From Chitinophagales bacterium (GTDB taxonomy: Bacteria > Bacteroidota > Bacteroidia > Chitinophagales > Chitinophagaceae): DNA of 64,000 bases. The stretch spans positions 868,001-932,000 of the forward strand of contig JAFLBI010000001.1 of assembly GCA_017303835.1 (NCBI GenBank), given 5' to 3'. Below the pieces are notes generated by a model that saw only the letters and a list, made by a program, of their open reading frames with translations, made no database searches and had not been told where the DNA came from. Positions 27,740 to 37,477 of this stretch are shown piece after piece (position 1 is the first letter of the stretch; each line of letters begins with the position of its first letter). The translations under genes and the position numbers were made by a program.

Positions 27740-29272
27740 TTAGTACCCGGGATTTTGTGTTAAACCAGATATCAATATTTCTTGCTGTGGTATCGGGAAC
27801 ACTTCATGCTTACCAGCAGTAAAGCCTGGGATTTTACCCACTGCTTGTCCAGTGCGCACCAGATCAAAGAAGCGGTCTCCTTCCATAGCAAGCTCCAATC
27901 GTCTTTCATCCCAAATAGCTTGACGCAGTGTTGTACCAGAAGCTGTGCTGTTCTGAGATGTATTACCAAACGCTCTTTGTCTTACTTGATTCAGATAGCC
28001 ACGTGCTTTTGCATCATTTGGCGTAGATGAGCGATTGAACGCTTCAGCAGCCAATAACAATACTTCAGCATAACGAATGGTGCGGAAATTATTCAGGTAG
28101 TTCAGTTCAACCTGACCAGATGTTTCGCCCTTACGAGGCAAATACTTGTGGTTATACAAACCGGTATTCTTGAATGGTGCAACCTGATAAGTTACATTCA
28201 ATTGTGGATTGGCATTCTTGTAAGCTTCCACATCAAATAATGTAGCTTCTTTACGCTGATCGCCAGCCTGATAAGCAGCAGCCAGATTCTGCGTAGGCAG
28301 GTTAGTACTCCAGCCTGGTGCATAAGGCATCGCAGCTGTACCGCTTAATCCACGCACACCATTTTGCTGAATAGAATAGTTACCCTGTCCACGATTCACA
28401 GCACCCCAATTGTAGTATGGAGAATTGTTGGAGTATTGAATTTCAAATACACTTTCAGGACCGTTTTCTCCAGAAGCGAGGAAGATGGAACCAAAATTAG
28501 ACACCAGCGTGAATGCATTGCTTGTGATAATGCTCTCAAGTACAGGTGCGGCTGCATCAAACTTATTCTGATAGATATACACTTTACCCAACAAAGCCTG
28601 TGCTGCATACTTAGTAATACGACCCTTTTCAACCTGAACTGCTGGTAAGGCAGCAATGGCTCTAGCTAAATCATCTTCAATTGCTTTATAGACATCTGCT
28701 TTTGGCGCACGCTTCAATGATTTAGATTCTGTGAGGCCCAAACGCTTATCTGTAAACAAAGGCACATCACCGAACATGCGTACCAACTGGAAATAGTAAT
28801 AAGCACGTAAGAAATAAACTTCGCCGTACAGGGCATCTTTACCGGCAAAACTTACTGCAGTACCAGCAGGATTCTTATCCTTATACTGATGCATATAGTT
28901 AGCACGGTTGATGCCTTCATAAGCAGCCTGCCACAACTCAGCAAGTGTTGAGTTAACGGCTGTATGGGTGTAATCATCTATTTGCTGTAATGGTAAAACA
29001 TCAGATGCGTTTTCACCACCGGCTACGGAATTATCAGAAGCAATATCTGCTACAGGCACCTGCTGGTTTAACCACTGCAGGGGCGTGTATACGCTAACTG
29101 CCATGGTACGGTAATCGCTCTCAGAACGCAGGTAATCTAATTCTGTAACACGAAAATCTTCACGTGGGTTATAATCAACCCATTTTTTGCAGGCGCTGAG
29201 CGAAAGCAGTATCAGCACGATGCTTGCAAATTGTATTGTAGTCTTTTTCATTCGAAAAATATTTTGGGTCAT
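27740..29272 (-). CDS. SusD/RagB family outer membrane lipoprotein (PUL 2)
   Basis: A 510-residue SusD homologue. The first Met (29272) overlaps the susC stop by one base (TAATG). Met8 at 29251 gives a better lipoprotein signal (MKKTTIQFASIVLILLSLSAC-KKW) and is probably the real start. Family blocks are ALYGEVYFLRAYYYFQLVRMFGD in the TPR region and RRLELAMEGDRFFDLVRTG near the end, closing with QEILISGLTQNPGY. It forms the lid on the SusC barrel and binds incoming oligosaccharide. The three lipoprotein genes downstream supply further surface proteins. Confidence 0.95.
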   Translation of the reverse strand: MTQNIFRMKKTTIQFASIVLILLSLSACKKWVDYNPREDFRVTELDYLRSESDYRTMAVSVYTPLQWLNQQVPVADIASDNSVAGGENASDVLPLQQIDDYTHTAVNSTLAELWQAAYEGINRANYMHQYKDKNPAGTAVSFAGKDALYGEVYFLRAYYYFQLVRMFGDVPLFTDKRLGLTESKSLKRAPKADVYKAIEDDLARAIAALPAVQVEKGRITKYAAQALLGKVYIYQNKFDAAAPVLESIITSNAFTLVSNFGSIFLASGENGPESVFEIQYSNNSPYYNWGAVNRGQGNYSIQQNGVRGLSGTAAMPYAPGWSTNLPTQNLAAAYQAGDQRKEATLFDVEAYKNANPQLNVTYQVAPFKNTGLYNHKYLPRKGETSGQVELNYLNNFRTIRYAEVLLLAAEAFNRSSTPNDAKARGYLNQVRQRAFGNTSQNSTASGTTLRQAIWDERRLELAMEGDRFFDLVRTGQAVGKIPGFTAGKHEVFPIPQQEILISGLTQNPGY

Positions 29273-32200
29273 TATAATTTGATATCAACACCAAAGGCAT
29301 AAGTACGTGGCTGAGGATATGCACCACGATCAATTCCTGTATCCAGAATACCACCAGGAATTTCAGGATCGAAACCACTATAACGAGTGAATGTGTAGAG
29401 GTTTTTCGCCTGCAGATATACACGAAGGCTATTAAACACCTTACCCAGTTTAGCTTTAGGGAATGTGTAACCAATCTGCACGTTCTTAATCTTGGCAAAA
29501 GAACCATCTTCTACATATCGATCGCTGACGCGGATATTGCTGTTGGCATCAGTGAATGAATAACGAGGATTACGTGCGTCATTGGTAGAACCCGGACCTG
29601 TCCAACGAGCCAATACACTACGGTCCTTATTCGTAAAGTTGGCATTACGCTCATAAGCACGGTAGATATCATTACCTACAGAGAAATACGTAAATGCCGT
29701 GAAGTCGAACTGCTTGTATGCAAGGTTTAAAGTCCAACCACCTGTAAAATCAGGGAAAGGATTACCAATTTGGGTCTGATCAGCTGCAGTAATCACACCG
29801 TCGCCATTGATATCTGCAAAACGGATATCACCTGGCTGTGCACCCTGCTGAACAGGGGCTTTAGCAATCTCTGCATTACTCTGGAACAAACCCTGTGTTT
29901 TGTAACCGTAGAAATAACCAGGCGCAAATCCTTTTTCGAATACAGTAACACTCTGAGATTGACCATTGAAATAGTAACCACCTAGGATACGCGCAGTTCC
30001 ATCATCGTTAGTTGCAGTTACTTCATTTTTAGAATGTGTAAATGTGAAGATGTTACCGATGCGGAAATCCTTGGCTACAGTTTCATTGTACGTTAAAGTG
30101 ATGTCGATACCACTGCTGCGTGTTGCACCGATATTGGCTGTAGGAATGGGCACAGTACCGAGGTATAATGAAGCAGATGGTGTAAACAATAAACCATCAA
30201 CTGTTTTACTGAAATAGTCAAATGACAGGTTTACTTTGTTTTTGGCAACAGTCAGATCGAAGCCAATATTTGCCTGCACCTGCTTTTCCCAACGCAATGC
30301 ATCGTTTGCAGCAGAGCCTACTGTAGAACCCGGGAAGAAAACGTTATTAAAAGAGTATCCATTACTATTACCTGTAGGGCCATAACTTGGTCCACCAGTA
30401 ATAATACCTACAAACTGAGGGTTTACATTTTCGTTACCAGTAGATCCGAATGAACCACGAATCTTCAATTGGTTGATGAATTTGGAATTGAAGAATTTCT
30501 CACGACTCACTACCCAACCAACTGAACCAGAATAAAAGTTCGCGTATTTGTTTTGCGGACCAAAAGCGAATGAACCATCACGACGTGTGGTGAATGAAGC
30601 CAGGTAACGGCCTTCATAATCCCAGTTCACTCTTGCAAAACCTGAAACATTGCGACGGAAATATTGATAATAATAACCTCCTAAAGCGTTAGGGTTGGTA
30701 GCAGTGTTATTACCGGTTGCCGCAGTAAAATCAGCAAATTCCCATGAGTTGAAAGGAACATCCTGACGTGTAGCACCTGCTGCATTACCTGCTGTGCGTG
30801 CTAATGAAAAACCGAGTACAGTCTCAAAATTATGGCTACCTACTTTGAAATCGTAGTTACCATAGGTTTCCCAAGTATAATTGAAGTTTGATGTCTTTTC
30901 ATGGGCAACGCTGTTGAAGCGACCAGTTACTGTAGAACCATCTGCATTCAAAGAGTTGTCTACGTTATTGAGTCCCCAGAATACCAAAGGAGTAAACGTA
31001 CGGGCATTGCCATCATATTTGGTATAACCGAAACGAGAAGTCAATTTCAGGTTACGCAATACATCATACTGCAATTCAAACTTACCGTAGAGTTTATTAC
31101 CTGTATTCTTGTTATATGTATTCTCCAGCTTTGTAAGTGGGTTGAATATTTCAGAAAGAATGCGGGTACTGAAACCATATTGGCCAATCGTATTGGCGTT
31201 ATCATTATAAACAGGCACAGTAGGATCATAGTTGATGGCAGAACCAATCACACTATTGAATGAGTTTTCCTGTACACCTCTACCTTCCAGAATCACGCCA
31301 GTAGCGTTCACAATGAACTTCACTTTATTAGAAAGATAGAAATCCATGTTGGCTGTAAAGTTGCCTCTGCTGAACATCGACTTATCATCACCACCAACAA
31401 TTCCACCCTGACGCATCATACCAGCAGAAAGGAAATAAGAAGATTTCTCACTACCTGCGCGTACGGATACGTTGTGCGACTGGAATGAAGCAGACTTAAA
31501 TACTTCATTTTGCCAATTGGTACCCACACCCAGCTTGGTAAGATCAGGGAAGATCACCGGACCACCGGACAAAACACTTCCCTCATTAATCATTGCACCA
31601 TATTCTGTGGCATTCAACACACCGATCGTACGCATCACTTCCTGTATACCGTAGTTGCTGTTTACAGTTACTTCTGTTCGTCCATTGCGGCGACCAGACT
31701 TAGTGGTTACCACAATCACACCATTTCCACCTTTTACACCATAAATGGCTGAGGTAGCTGCATCTTTTAATACGTTGATAGATTCTATATCGCCGGCATT
31801 GATAGAGTTAAAATCAGTCAGTGTCTGAGGCACACCATCAATAATGATTACAGGATCAGTACCTGTAAATGAGGGAATACCGCGGATCAGGACCGTTGGT
31901 CTGGAACCGGGTGAACCACCCTGGATCACGTTTACACCAGCAGCACGGCCTTGGATAGCTTCCTCGGCTCGGGCGGGAACCAGTTTTTCGATATCACCGG
32001 ATTTAACTGTGGAAATCGCACCGGATACCTTGGTGATTTTCTGGGTACCATAACCCACTACAACTACATCGTTTAGCTGGCTGGATACTTCCTGCAGCAC
32101 AATGTTTAATGTTGTAGCACCATTTACCGTTCGCTCAACAGACTCCATTCCGGCGAAGGACACTACAATAGTGGAAGGAGCGGCCGGAACAGTTAAGGAA

Positions 32201-32385
32201 AAAAGCCCCATCTCATTGGTAGTAGTGCCACCATTACTTCCCTTCACCACAACAGAAGCACCTACAAGGGGTTGATTGTTTTGAGCTGAAACCACTTTTC
32301 CCGAAACTTTAAAAGCCTGGGAGTAAGCGGCTGGCAGCAGGCCGGTCAGTATCACCAGCAGCATAAGCAGTCGTTTCATTTTCAT
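29272..32385 (-). CDS. SusC-type TonB-linked outer membrane transporter (PUL 2)
   Basis: A 1037-residue transporter with signal peptide (about 1-22), carboxypeptidase-like regulatory domain (about 24-105), plug (VVVVGYGTQKITKVSG from about 107) and a beta barrel ending in GVDIKL. Unlike the SusC of PUL 1 it has no STN domain, so it cannot signal through FecR. Regulation is more likely by the divergent sensor at 32585. It should import GH16-released beta-glucan oligosaccharides together with the overlapping susD product. It is the first gene of the five-gene PUL 2 operon. Confidence 0.95.
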   Translation of the reverse strand: MKMKRLLMLLVILTGLLPAAYSQAFKVSGKVVSAQNNQPLVGASVVVKGSNGGTTTNEMGLFSLTVPAAPSTIVVSFAGMESVERTVNGATTLNIVLQEVSSQLNDVVVVGYGTQKITKVSGAISTVKSGDIEKLVPARAEEAIQGRAAGVNVIQGGSPGSRPTVLIRGIPSFTGTDPVIIIDGVPQTLTDFNSINAGDIESINVLKDAATSAIYGVKGGNGVIVVTTKSGRRNGRTEVTVNSNYGIQEVMRTIGVLNATEYGAMINEGSVLSGGPVIFPDLTKLGVGTNWQNEVFKSASFQSHNVSVRAGSEKSSYFLSAGMMRQGGIVGGDDKSMFSRGNFTANMDFYLSNKVKFIVNATGVILEGRGVQENSFNSVIGSAINYDPTVPVYNDNANTIGQYGFSTRILSEIFNPLTKLENTYNKNTGNKLYGKFELQYDVLRNLKLTSRFGYTKYDGNARTFTPLVFWGLNNVDNSLNADGSTVTGRFNSVAHEKTSNFNYTWETYGNYDFKVGSHNFETVLGFSLARTAGNAAGATRQDVPFNSWEFADFTAATGNNTATNPNALGGYYYQYFRRNVSGFARVNWDYEGRYLASFTTRRDGSFAFGPQNKYANFYSGSVGWVVSREKFFNSKFINQLKIRGSFGSTGNENVNPQFVGIITGGPSYGPTGNSNGYSFNNVFFPGSTVGSAANDALRWEKQVQANIGFDLTVAKNKVNLSFDYFSKTVDGLLFTPSASLYLGTVPIPTANIGATRSSGIDITLTYNETVAKDFRIGNIFTFTHSKNEVTATNDDGTARILGGYYFNGQSQSVTVFEKGFAPGYFYGYKTQGLFQSNAEIAKAPVQQGAQPGDIRFADINGDGVITAADQTQIGNPFPDFTGGWTLNLAYKQFDFTAFTYFSVGNDIYRAYERNANFTNKDRSVLARWTGPGSTNDARNPRYSFTDANSNIRVSDRYVEDGSFAKIKNVQIGYTFPKAKLGKVFNSLRVYLQAKNLYTFTRYSGFDPEIPGGILDTGIDRGAYPQPRTYAFGVDIKL

Positions 32386-32473
32386 ACGAGCAAATTTTTG
32401 TTATAGCACCTAAGCATAGCTTGCCTAAGCGTTTCCAAAACTACCCGAATAAAAAAGGGGCACCAAGAAAAGC

Positions 32474-32545
32474 ACTACATCAAGACTACATCATACATCA
32501 GCAAAAGAGATAAAACCCTCAAAACCACCACATCATTACTACATC
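32474..32545. promoter_or_regulatory. Paired direct repeats in the PUL 2 divergent promoter region
   Basis: ACTACATC-N3-ACTACATC lies at 32474-32492 and ACCACATC-N3-ACTACATC at 32527-32545. Both have an 11-bp (one helical turn) period, and the two pairs are 53 bp apart (about five turns). A further CATACATC is at 32492-32499. The layout between susC and a HTH regulator gene fits an operator for that regulator; this is inference. Confidence 0.5.
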
Positions 32546-32558
32546 TTAATTTTTTCTG

Positions 32559-32566
32559 TACTTTCG
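32559..32566 (+). promoter_or_regulatory. Putative -7 element of the PUL 2 regulator gene
   Basis: TACTTTCG matches TAnnTTTG with one mismatch and lies 18 bp before the start codon, just after the second repeat pair. Confidence 0.35.
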
Positions 32567-32584
32567 GATGGCCGCATCAGCGAT

Positions 32585-35470
32585 ATGAGAAGATTGATTG
32601 CCATATTCTTATGTTCCCTTTCACTAGGCTTATGCCGGGCCCAATTAACCTTGGGCTTGCCGGAAATCAGCAATTATACCAAGCAACAATATAAGGGTGG
32701 TGCTCAAACCAGGCGTGTAGTACAGGATGCTGCCGGCCTACTCTATTTCGCTAATGATGAAGGTGTATTACGGTTTGATGGTGCCAAATGGAAACTCTAC
32801 CCCCTGCCCAACCGCAGCCTTGTAAGAAGTATGCAGTTTGGGCCGGATGGACAACTTTATGTTGGTGGCCAAGATGAAGTAGGCTATTTCAAACCTGGAA
32901 CAGATGGTGTTCTGCAGTTTCATTCCTTGAAGCCCCTGCTTCCTGCTGGTAGCAGATCCTTTGCCGATGTGTGGGAACTTTTCTTTGTTGGCAATGATCT
33001 TTTCTTCCAGACAACCAATGCCATATACCATATCAGCGGTACAACCGTGCGCATTTACCCGGATGAAAACTGGCGATTTCTGGGTATCATCCAAGGACAA
33101 CTCGTAGCCCAAAGCAAAAAAAGAGGTTTTCTGCACTTCAATGCCGGCCAATGGCAACCCTGGCAGGCAGCAGCTGGCCTCACACTCCCATCCGATTTTA
33201 CCATTACCGCATATATTGAATTAAGCAAAGACAGCGCATTACTTACCAGCTTTAAACATGGTGTTTACCGCTATGGGCAAAACAAACTCAGCCTTTGGCA
33301 GCATCCGGCTTTAAATGCCATTGCACAACAAAATATCTCCAGTGTCATAAGGGTAAATGAACAGCAGATTGCCATTGGCACTAGCCTGAACGGCTGTTAT
33401 ATTATAGATGAGTCTGGGAAACTGGTTCAACATTTCAGCCGCAAAGAGGGTTTACAAGACAACAGCATCCTAACGGTTTTCCTCGATAACAGACAAAACC
33501 TTTGGCTGGGTTCGCATAGTGGCATTGATTTCATTCCGTACAACAATGCCATTACTTTATTGGGTACTGGCTTATTGAAAGAAGCTGCAGGATACAGTTC
33601 TCAATTGTGTAATGGTCAATTGTATCTGGGCACGTCCAATGGTTTGTTCCGAGTACCAATTACCAACATGAATTCACTAAGCAGTTCCAAAGCGGAAGCA
33701 TTTGCGATTGCCAATTCAGCAGGAGATGCATGGAATCTCTCTTTGGTTAACGGACAATTGTTCATGGGGCATAATGATGGCGCTTTCAGCGTCAGAAACA
33801 ATAGCTTATACCCTTTAGATCAATCAACAGGCTATTGGAACTTTCAGTCTTTGCCCGGTAACACCAATCTGATGACAGCCGGCTCTTACAAAGGGATTGC
33901 TTTCTTTAAAAACAGTAATGGCAATTTCATCAAAGATTCTGGCGAAGCCATCATTGAATCAGCAAGATTTGTTGTGCCCGCTTTTGGGAAAGTATGGTTC
34001 TCCCATCCTTACAAAGGTGTCTTTGCTGTTAGCAAAAAAGCCGATGGCAGCACTGGCTATACACAGTACGGCGTCAAGCAAGGCGTTGCGTCTGTAAACA
34101 ATAATTACCTGTTCTACATCAAAAACCAGCTTTTACTCACTACAGATGCCGGTGTGCTGGCCTATCAGCCCAAAACAGACAGATTTGAACCAGCTGCATT
34201 CTACAATCAAGTTTTACCACGCGTTCCCATTCGCTATTTAAAGGAAGATATCAGTGGTAATGTCTGGTTTGTATTTGAGAAAAAAATCGGGGTATTGGAT
34301 TTAACAGCAAGCAAACCCCAATTAATTTACTTACCTGAACTCAATAACAAGTTTGTTGCGGGGTTTGAGCACATCAACCCCATTGATCAACACAATGTAT
34401 TGATTGGTGGTGAAAAAGGATTTTACCATATTGACTATCACCGGTACAAAGCATTACAGCAACCTTTATCTGTTGGCATACATGCTATGGTTGGCATCAC
34501 AAAAGGAGACACCATCCTTTACGGAGGCTATCGTGCAACTGTAGCTGCAGGAAGTATTGATCAGGAAACTAAACAAGAGTTACAAGCACAGTTCAATGCG
34601 CTTCGCTTCGAATTCTCTTCGCCGGTATACGGACAATTGGCGAATGTGGAATATAGTTATTTACTGGAAGGCTTCGACAAAGCCTGGTCGGCCTTTGATC
34701 AAAAAACAGCCAAAGAGTATACCAATCTTCCACCCGGTAACTATACATTTCGGGTGAAAGCACGCAATAACCTCGGCAATGAATCACCGGTTAAATCATA
34801 CCGCTTCACTGTTTTACCGCCTTGGTATCTAACACCAATGGCCATGTTGCTGTATGCTTTTGCCATTGGCTTATTTGTGTATCAACTCTACAGATACCTG
34901 TATCGAAAATTCAAAGCACAGCAAAAAAGGCATGAAGAAGAACAGCGACAATTGCAGTATATGCACCAGCTGGAAATGGATAAAGCAGAGAAGGAATTGA
35001 TTGCATTAAGAAATGCCAAACTGGAAGCGGAACTACAGGTAAAAAATACTGAACTCGCATCTGCTGCTTTACACTTGGTGCAGAAAAGTGATGTGCTGCA
35101 TAAGATTAAAGAGCAGATGAGTAAGCTGAAGCAGGATGCCACATCCATGAATAATGCAGCAGATCTGAAAAAGATTTTAAAAACCCTGAACGAGGAGAAT
35201 AAGATTGAAGAACAATGGCAGCAGTTCTCACAACACTTTGATGTGGTACACCACGATTTCTTGTCAAAACTCAAAACCAGACATCCAAAACTGACACCAA
35301 ACGAGCAAAAATTGTGTGCTTATTTAAAAATGAATTTGACAACAAAAGAAATTGCACAGCTGATGAATATTACACCAAGGGGTGTAGAAATCAGCCGCTA
35401 CAGATTGCGCAAAAAACTAGAAGTACCAGCCGGCATGCATCTGTTCAATTTCCTGGATGCAATAGACTGA
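32585..35470 (+). CDS. Membrane-spanning propeller/Y_Y_Y sensor with LuxR-type HTH (PUL regulator)
   Basis: A 961-residue one-component sensor. Order: signal sequence (1-20), periplasmic beta-propeller of repeats (about 40-680, with segments like ILTVFLDNRQNLWLGSHSG), Y_Y_Y domain (about 685-750, YSYLLEGFDKAW and LPPGNYTFRVKARN), one membrane helix (about 757-778), a long coiled coil (about 785-890) and a C-terminal helix-turn-helix (about 905-961, LTPNEQKLCAYLKMNLTTKEIAQLMNI). There is no kinase or receiver domain, unlike hybrid two-component PUL regulators. Such proteins bind glycan outside and DNA inside, as SusR does. It is divergent from susC and is the obvious regulator of PUL 2. Confidence 0.88.
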   Translation: MRRLIAIFLCSLSLGLCRAQLTLGLPEISNYTKQQYKGGAQTRRVVQDAAGLLYFANDEGVLRFDGAKWKLYPLPNRSLVRSMQFGPDGQLYVGGQDEVGYFKPGTDGVLQFHSLKPLLPAGSRSFADVWELFFVGNDLFFQTTNAIYHISGTTVRIYPDENWRFLGIIQGQLVAQSKKRGFLHFNAGQWQPWQAAAGLTLPSDFTITAYIELSKDSALLTSFKHGVYRYGQNKLSLWQHPALNAIAQQNISSVIRVNEQQIAIGTSLNGCYIIDESGKLVQHFSRKEGLQDNSILTVFLDNRQNLWLGSHSGIDFIPYNNAITLLGTGLLKEAAGYSSQLCNGQLYLGTSNGLFRVPITNMNSLSSSKAEAFAIANSAGDAWNLSLVNGQLFMGHNDGAFSVRNNSLYPLDQSTGYWNFQSLPGNTNLMTAGSYKGIAFFKNSNGNFIKDSGEAIIESARFVVPAFGKVWFSHPYKGVFAVSKKADGSTGYTQYGVKQGVASVNNNYLFYIKNQLLLTTDAGVLAYQPKTDRFEPAAFYNQVLPRVPIRYLKEDISGNVWFVFEKKIGVLDLTASKPQLIYLPELNNKFVAGFEHINPIDQHNVLIGGEKGFYHIDYHRYKALQQPLSVGIHAMVGITKGDTILYGGYRATVAAGSIDQETKQELQAQFNALRFEFSSPVYGQLANVEYSYLLEGFDKAWSAFDQKTAKEYTNLPPGNYTFRVKARNNLGNESPVKSYRFTVLPPWYLTPMAMLLYAFAIGLFVYQLYRYLYRKFKAQQKRHEEEQRQLQYMHQLEMDKAEKELIALRNAKLEAELQVKNTELASAALHLVQKSDVLHKIKEQMSKLKQDATSMNNAADLKKILKTLNEENKIEEQWQQFSQHFDVVHHDFLSKLKTRHPKLTPNEQKLCAYLKMNLTTKEIAQLMNITPRGVEISRYRLRKKLEVPAGMHLFNFLDAID

Positions 35471-35505
35471 TACTTCTATTATAGTACCTATGGTACGAAA
35501 CGCAA

Positions 35506-35952
35506 TTATTTCACGATACTTACTTCTGCAGCTTCTGGTCCTTTTACGCCTTTTACAATCGTAAAGCGAACCTTATCATTCATTTTAACCGGCTCAGACA
35601 ATTGTTTGCTGTGCACAAAAATGCTTTGCTTGGTCGTAGAATGACGAATGAAACCGAATCCTTTTTCATCATTGAAAAAAGTGATCACACCTTCTTCAAA
35701 CATATCTTCCGGATTTCGGTCTTCCAGCTTGGGTACGCCTATCTGAATATCTTCAAGATTGATCTCCTGTCGCTTAGTCATATCAGGTGGTACAGAACTC
35801 AAATTGCCGTTTTCATCCACATAAGCAATCATATCATCCAGGACATTACCATCCCTGGCATTTTCTTTACGCTCACGCTTTCTTTCTTCTTTTTCTTTTT
35901 TAGCTTGTTGCTTCTTTTTTTCCCGATCACGCTTGCTCCAGAATTCTGCCAT
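35506..35952 (-). CDS. Cold-shock domain protein with charged N-terminal extension
   Basis: A 148-residue protein whose C-terminal 65 residues are a cold-shock OB fold with RNP1 (EKGFGFIRH) and RNP2 (SIFVHSKQL). The N-terminal 40 residues are almost all Lys, Arg and Glu (RDREKKKQQAKKEKEERKRE) and would bind RNA without fixed structure. A linker of about 40 residues joins the two. Its start overlaps the 3' end of the DEAD-box helicase gene by 26 bp, which suggests coupled expression of an RNA chaperone with an RNA helicase. Confidence 0.9.
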   Translation of the reverse strand: MAEFWSKRDREKKKQQAKKEKEERKRERKENARDGNVLDDMIAYVDENGNLSSVPPDMTKRQEINLEDIQIGVPKLEDRNPEDMFEEGVITFFNDEKGFGFIRHSTTKQSIFVHSKQLSEPVKMNDKVRFTIVKGVKGPEAAEVSIVK

Positions 35953-37180
35953 GTAGTTGTGTTTTTTGCTTATTAGATTGAACAGGCATGAATTTTTTCA
36001 CGTTGGTAAAAGAAGACACGGTGTTCGTTTGCTGACGCATCTGCGCGTTACCCTGAAAGCCATGTGCGCTTGTAGGTATCCGCTTTTGAATCAGTTTCTC
36101 AATTGAAGTTAAAAAGTTTTTCTCTTCGGGGTCACAAAAACTAATGGCACTACCGCTAAAGCCGGCACGGCCTGTTCTGCCAATACGGTGTACATAGGTT
36201 TCCGGTACAGCCGGTAAATCAAAATTGAGCACATGGCCCAGTTCATCAATATCAATACCGCGGGCTGCGATATCTGTTGCAACCAGTACACGAATCCTCC
36301 CCTTTTTAAAATTGCTCAGCGCCAATTGCCTAGCATTCTGGGATTTATTTCCATGGATAGCATCTGCAGCAATACCGGCTTCACTGAGCTTTTTAGCTAG
36401 CTTATTGGCCGCATGCTTCATTTGTGTGAACACAAGCAGAGAATTGATTTGCGTATTATCCAGCAGCTGAATCAGCAAAGGAAGCTTTTGGTGCTTGGCA
36501 ATATGATAAACAGATTGATCAATACGATCAACCGTGGAAGACACGGGTGCTACTGTTACTTTTATTGGATTAGTCAATAATTTCTGTGTCAAATGCTGAA
36601 TTTCCGGCGGCATAGTAGCCGAAAAGAATAAGGTCTGACGTTGCTCGGGTAAATAAGTAATCACCCGCTTGATATCATGAATAAAACCCATATCCAACAT
36701 ACGGTCTGCTTCATCCAATACAAAGTGATTAATATGAGCTATACTAACCAAGCCTTGTTGTATCAAATCGATCAAACGACCGGGCGTTGCAACGACTATC
36801 TCAGCGCCGCGCTGAATTTGCTGTACTTGTGCATGCTGCGAAACACCACCAAATACAACCACATGTTTGAGTGAAAGATATTTACCATAAGCGGCAATAC
36901 TCTCTCCTATCTGAATAGCCAGCTCACGCGTTGGCGTAAGAATCAATGCCTTGGGCATTTGCATATTGGCTTTTTGCTGCTTCGCAGCGTGTAACTGTTG
37001 CAAAATAGGAATCACAAAAGCTGCAGTCTTACCTGTGCCTGTTTGTGCACAACCCAGCAAATCCTTACCTGCTAAGATTTCAGGAATAGCTTGCTGTTGA
37101 ATGGATGTTGGATTGGTGTACCCCTCTTTTTCCAAGGCACGTAGAATTGGCTCAATTAAAGCCAGTTGTTGAAATAACAT
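35927..37180 (-). CDS. DEAD-box ATP-dependent RNA helicase (RhlE-like)
   Basis: A 417-residue two-domain helicase. The Q motif region is GYTNPTSIQQQAIPEIL. Motif I is AQTGTGKT (about 41-48), followed by PTRELA, TPGR, DEAD (VLDEADRMLD) and SAT in the first RecA domain. The second domain has the RGIDI and HRIGRTGRAG motifs. A short C-terminal extension of about 50 residues, rich in Gln and Lys, is typical of RhlE-type enzymes. It unwinds short RNA duplexes in mRNA or ribosome assembly. It shares its 3' end with the cold-shock protein gene. Confidence 0.93.
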   Translation of the reverse strand: MLFQQLALIEPILRALEKEGYTNPTSIQQQAIPEILAGKDLLGCAQTGTGKTAAFVIPILQQLHAAKQQKANMQMPKALILTPTRELAIQIGESIAAYGKYLSLKHVVVFGGVSQHAQVQQIQRGAEIVVATPGRLIDLIQQGLVSIAHINHFVLDEADRMLDMGFIHDIKRVITYLPEQRQTLFFSATMPPEIQHLTQKLLTNPIKVTVAPVSSTVDRIDQSVYHIAKHQKLPLLIQLLDNTQINSLLVFTQMKHAANKLAKKLSEAGIAADAIHGNKSQNARQLALSNFKKGRIRVLVATDIAARGIDIDELGHVLNFDLPAVPETYVHRIGRTGRAGFSGSAISFCDPEEKNFLTSIEKLIQKRIPTSAHGFQGNAQMRQQTNTVSSFTNVKKFMPVQSNKQKTQLHGRILEQA

Positions 37181-37440
37181 TCGAAAAGTTTAAAGTAAAA
37201 AATGTGACAAGGCTGCTATCCGAAAACATAGCACATTATCTGCCTTACGTTAGCAACACAAAGTATTTGGGAAGAATGCACGAAACAACTAAACAAATAA
37301 AGTAGTGGACTACTATAAGAACTGCAAAGGTAATTGAATAAAGTCAGAATGCATGGAAAGCTTTGGTTATGCATACTTAACACAAACAAACAAACCACTT
37401 TCATGGCTGACTACTAGTAGCTTATACAAGTTGACTACTA

Positions 37441-37463
37441 AAAGAAAACCGCCTCTCGGCGGT
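37441..37463 (-). terminator. Intrinsic terminator after the 37.5-39.5 kb operon
   Basis: On the minus strand ACCGCC-GAGA-GGCGGT is followed by TTTCTTT. It lies 15 bp after the stop of the small lipoprotein gene. The remaining sequence from 37181 to 37440 holds no recognised feature beyond the upstream region of the helicase gene. Confidence 0.8.
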
Positions 37464-37477
37464 CTTTTGTTATGCGT

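Noticed and set aside
35485-35500. Inverted repeat GTACC-TAT-GGTAC between the regulator and the cold-shock gene
   Set aside because: The stem is only 5 bp with no T run; it could occur by chance.
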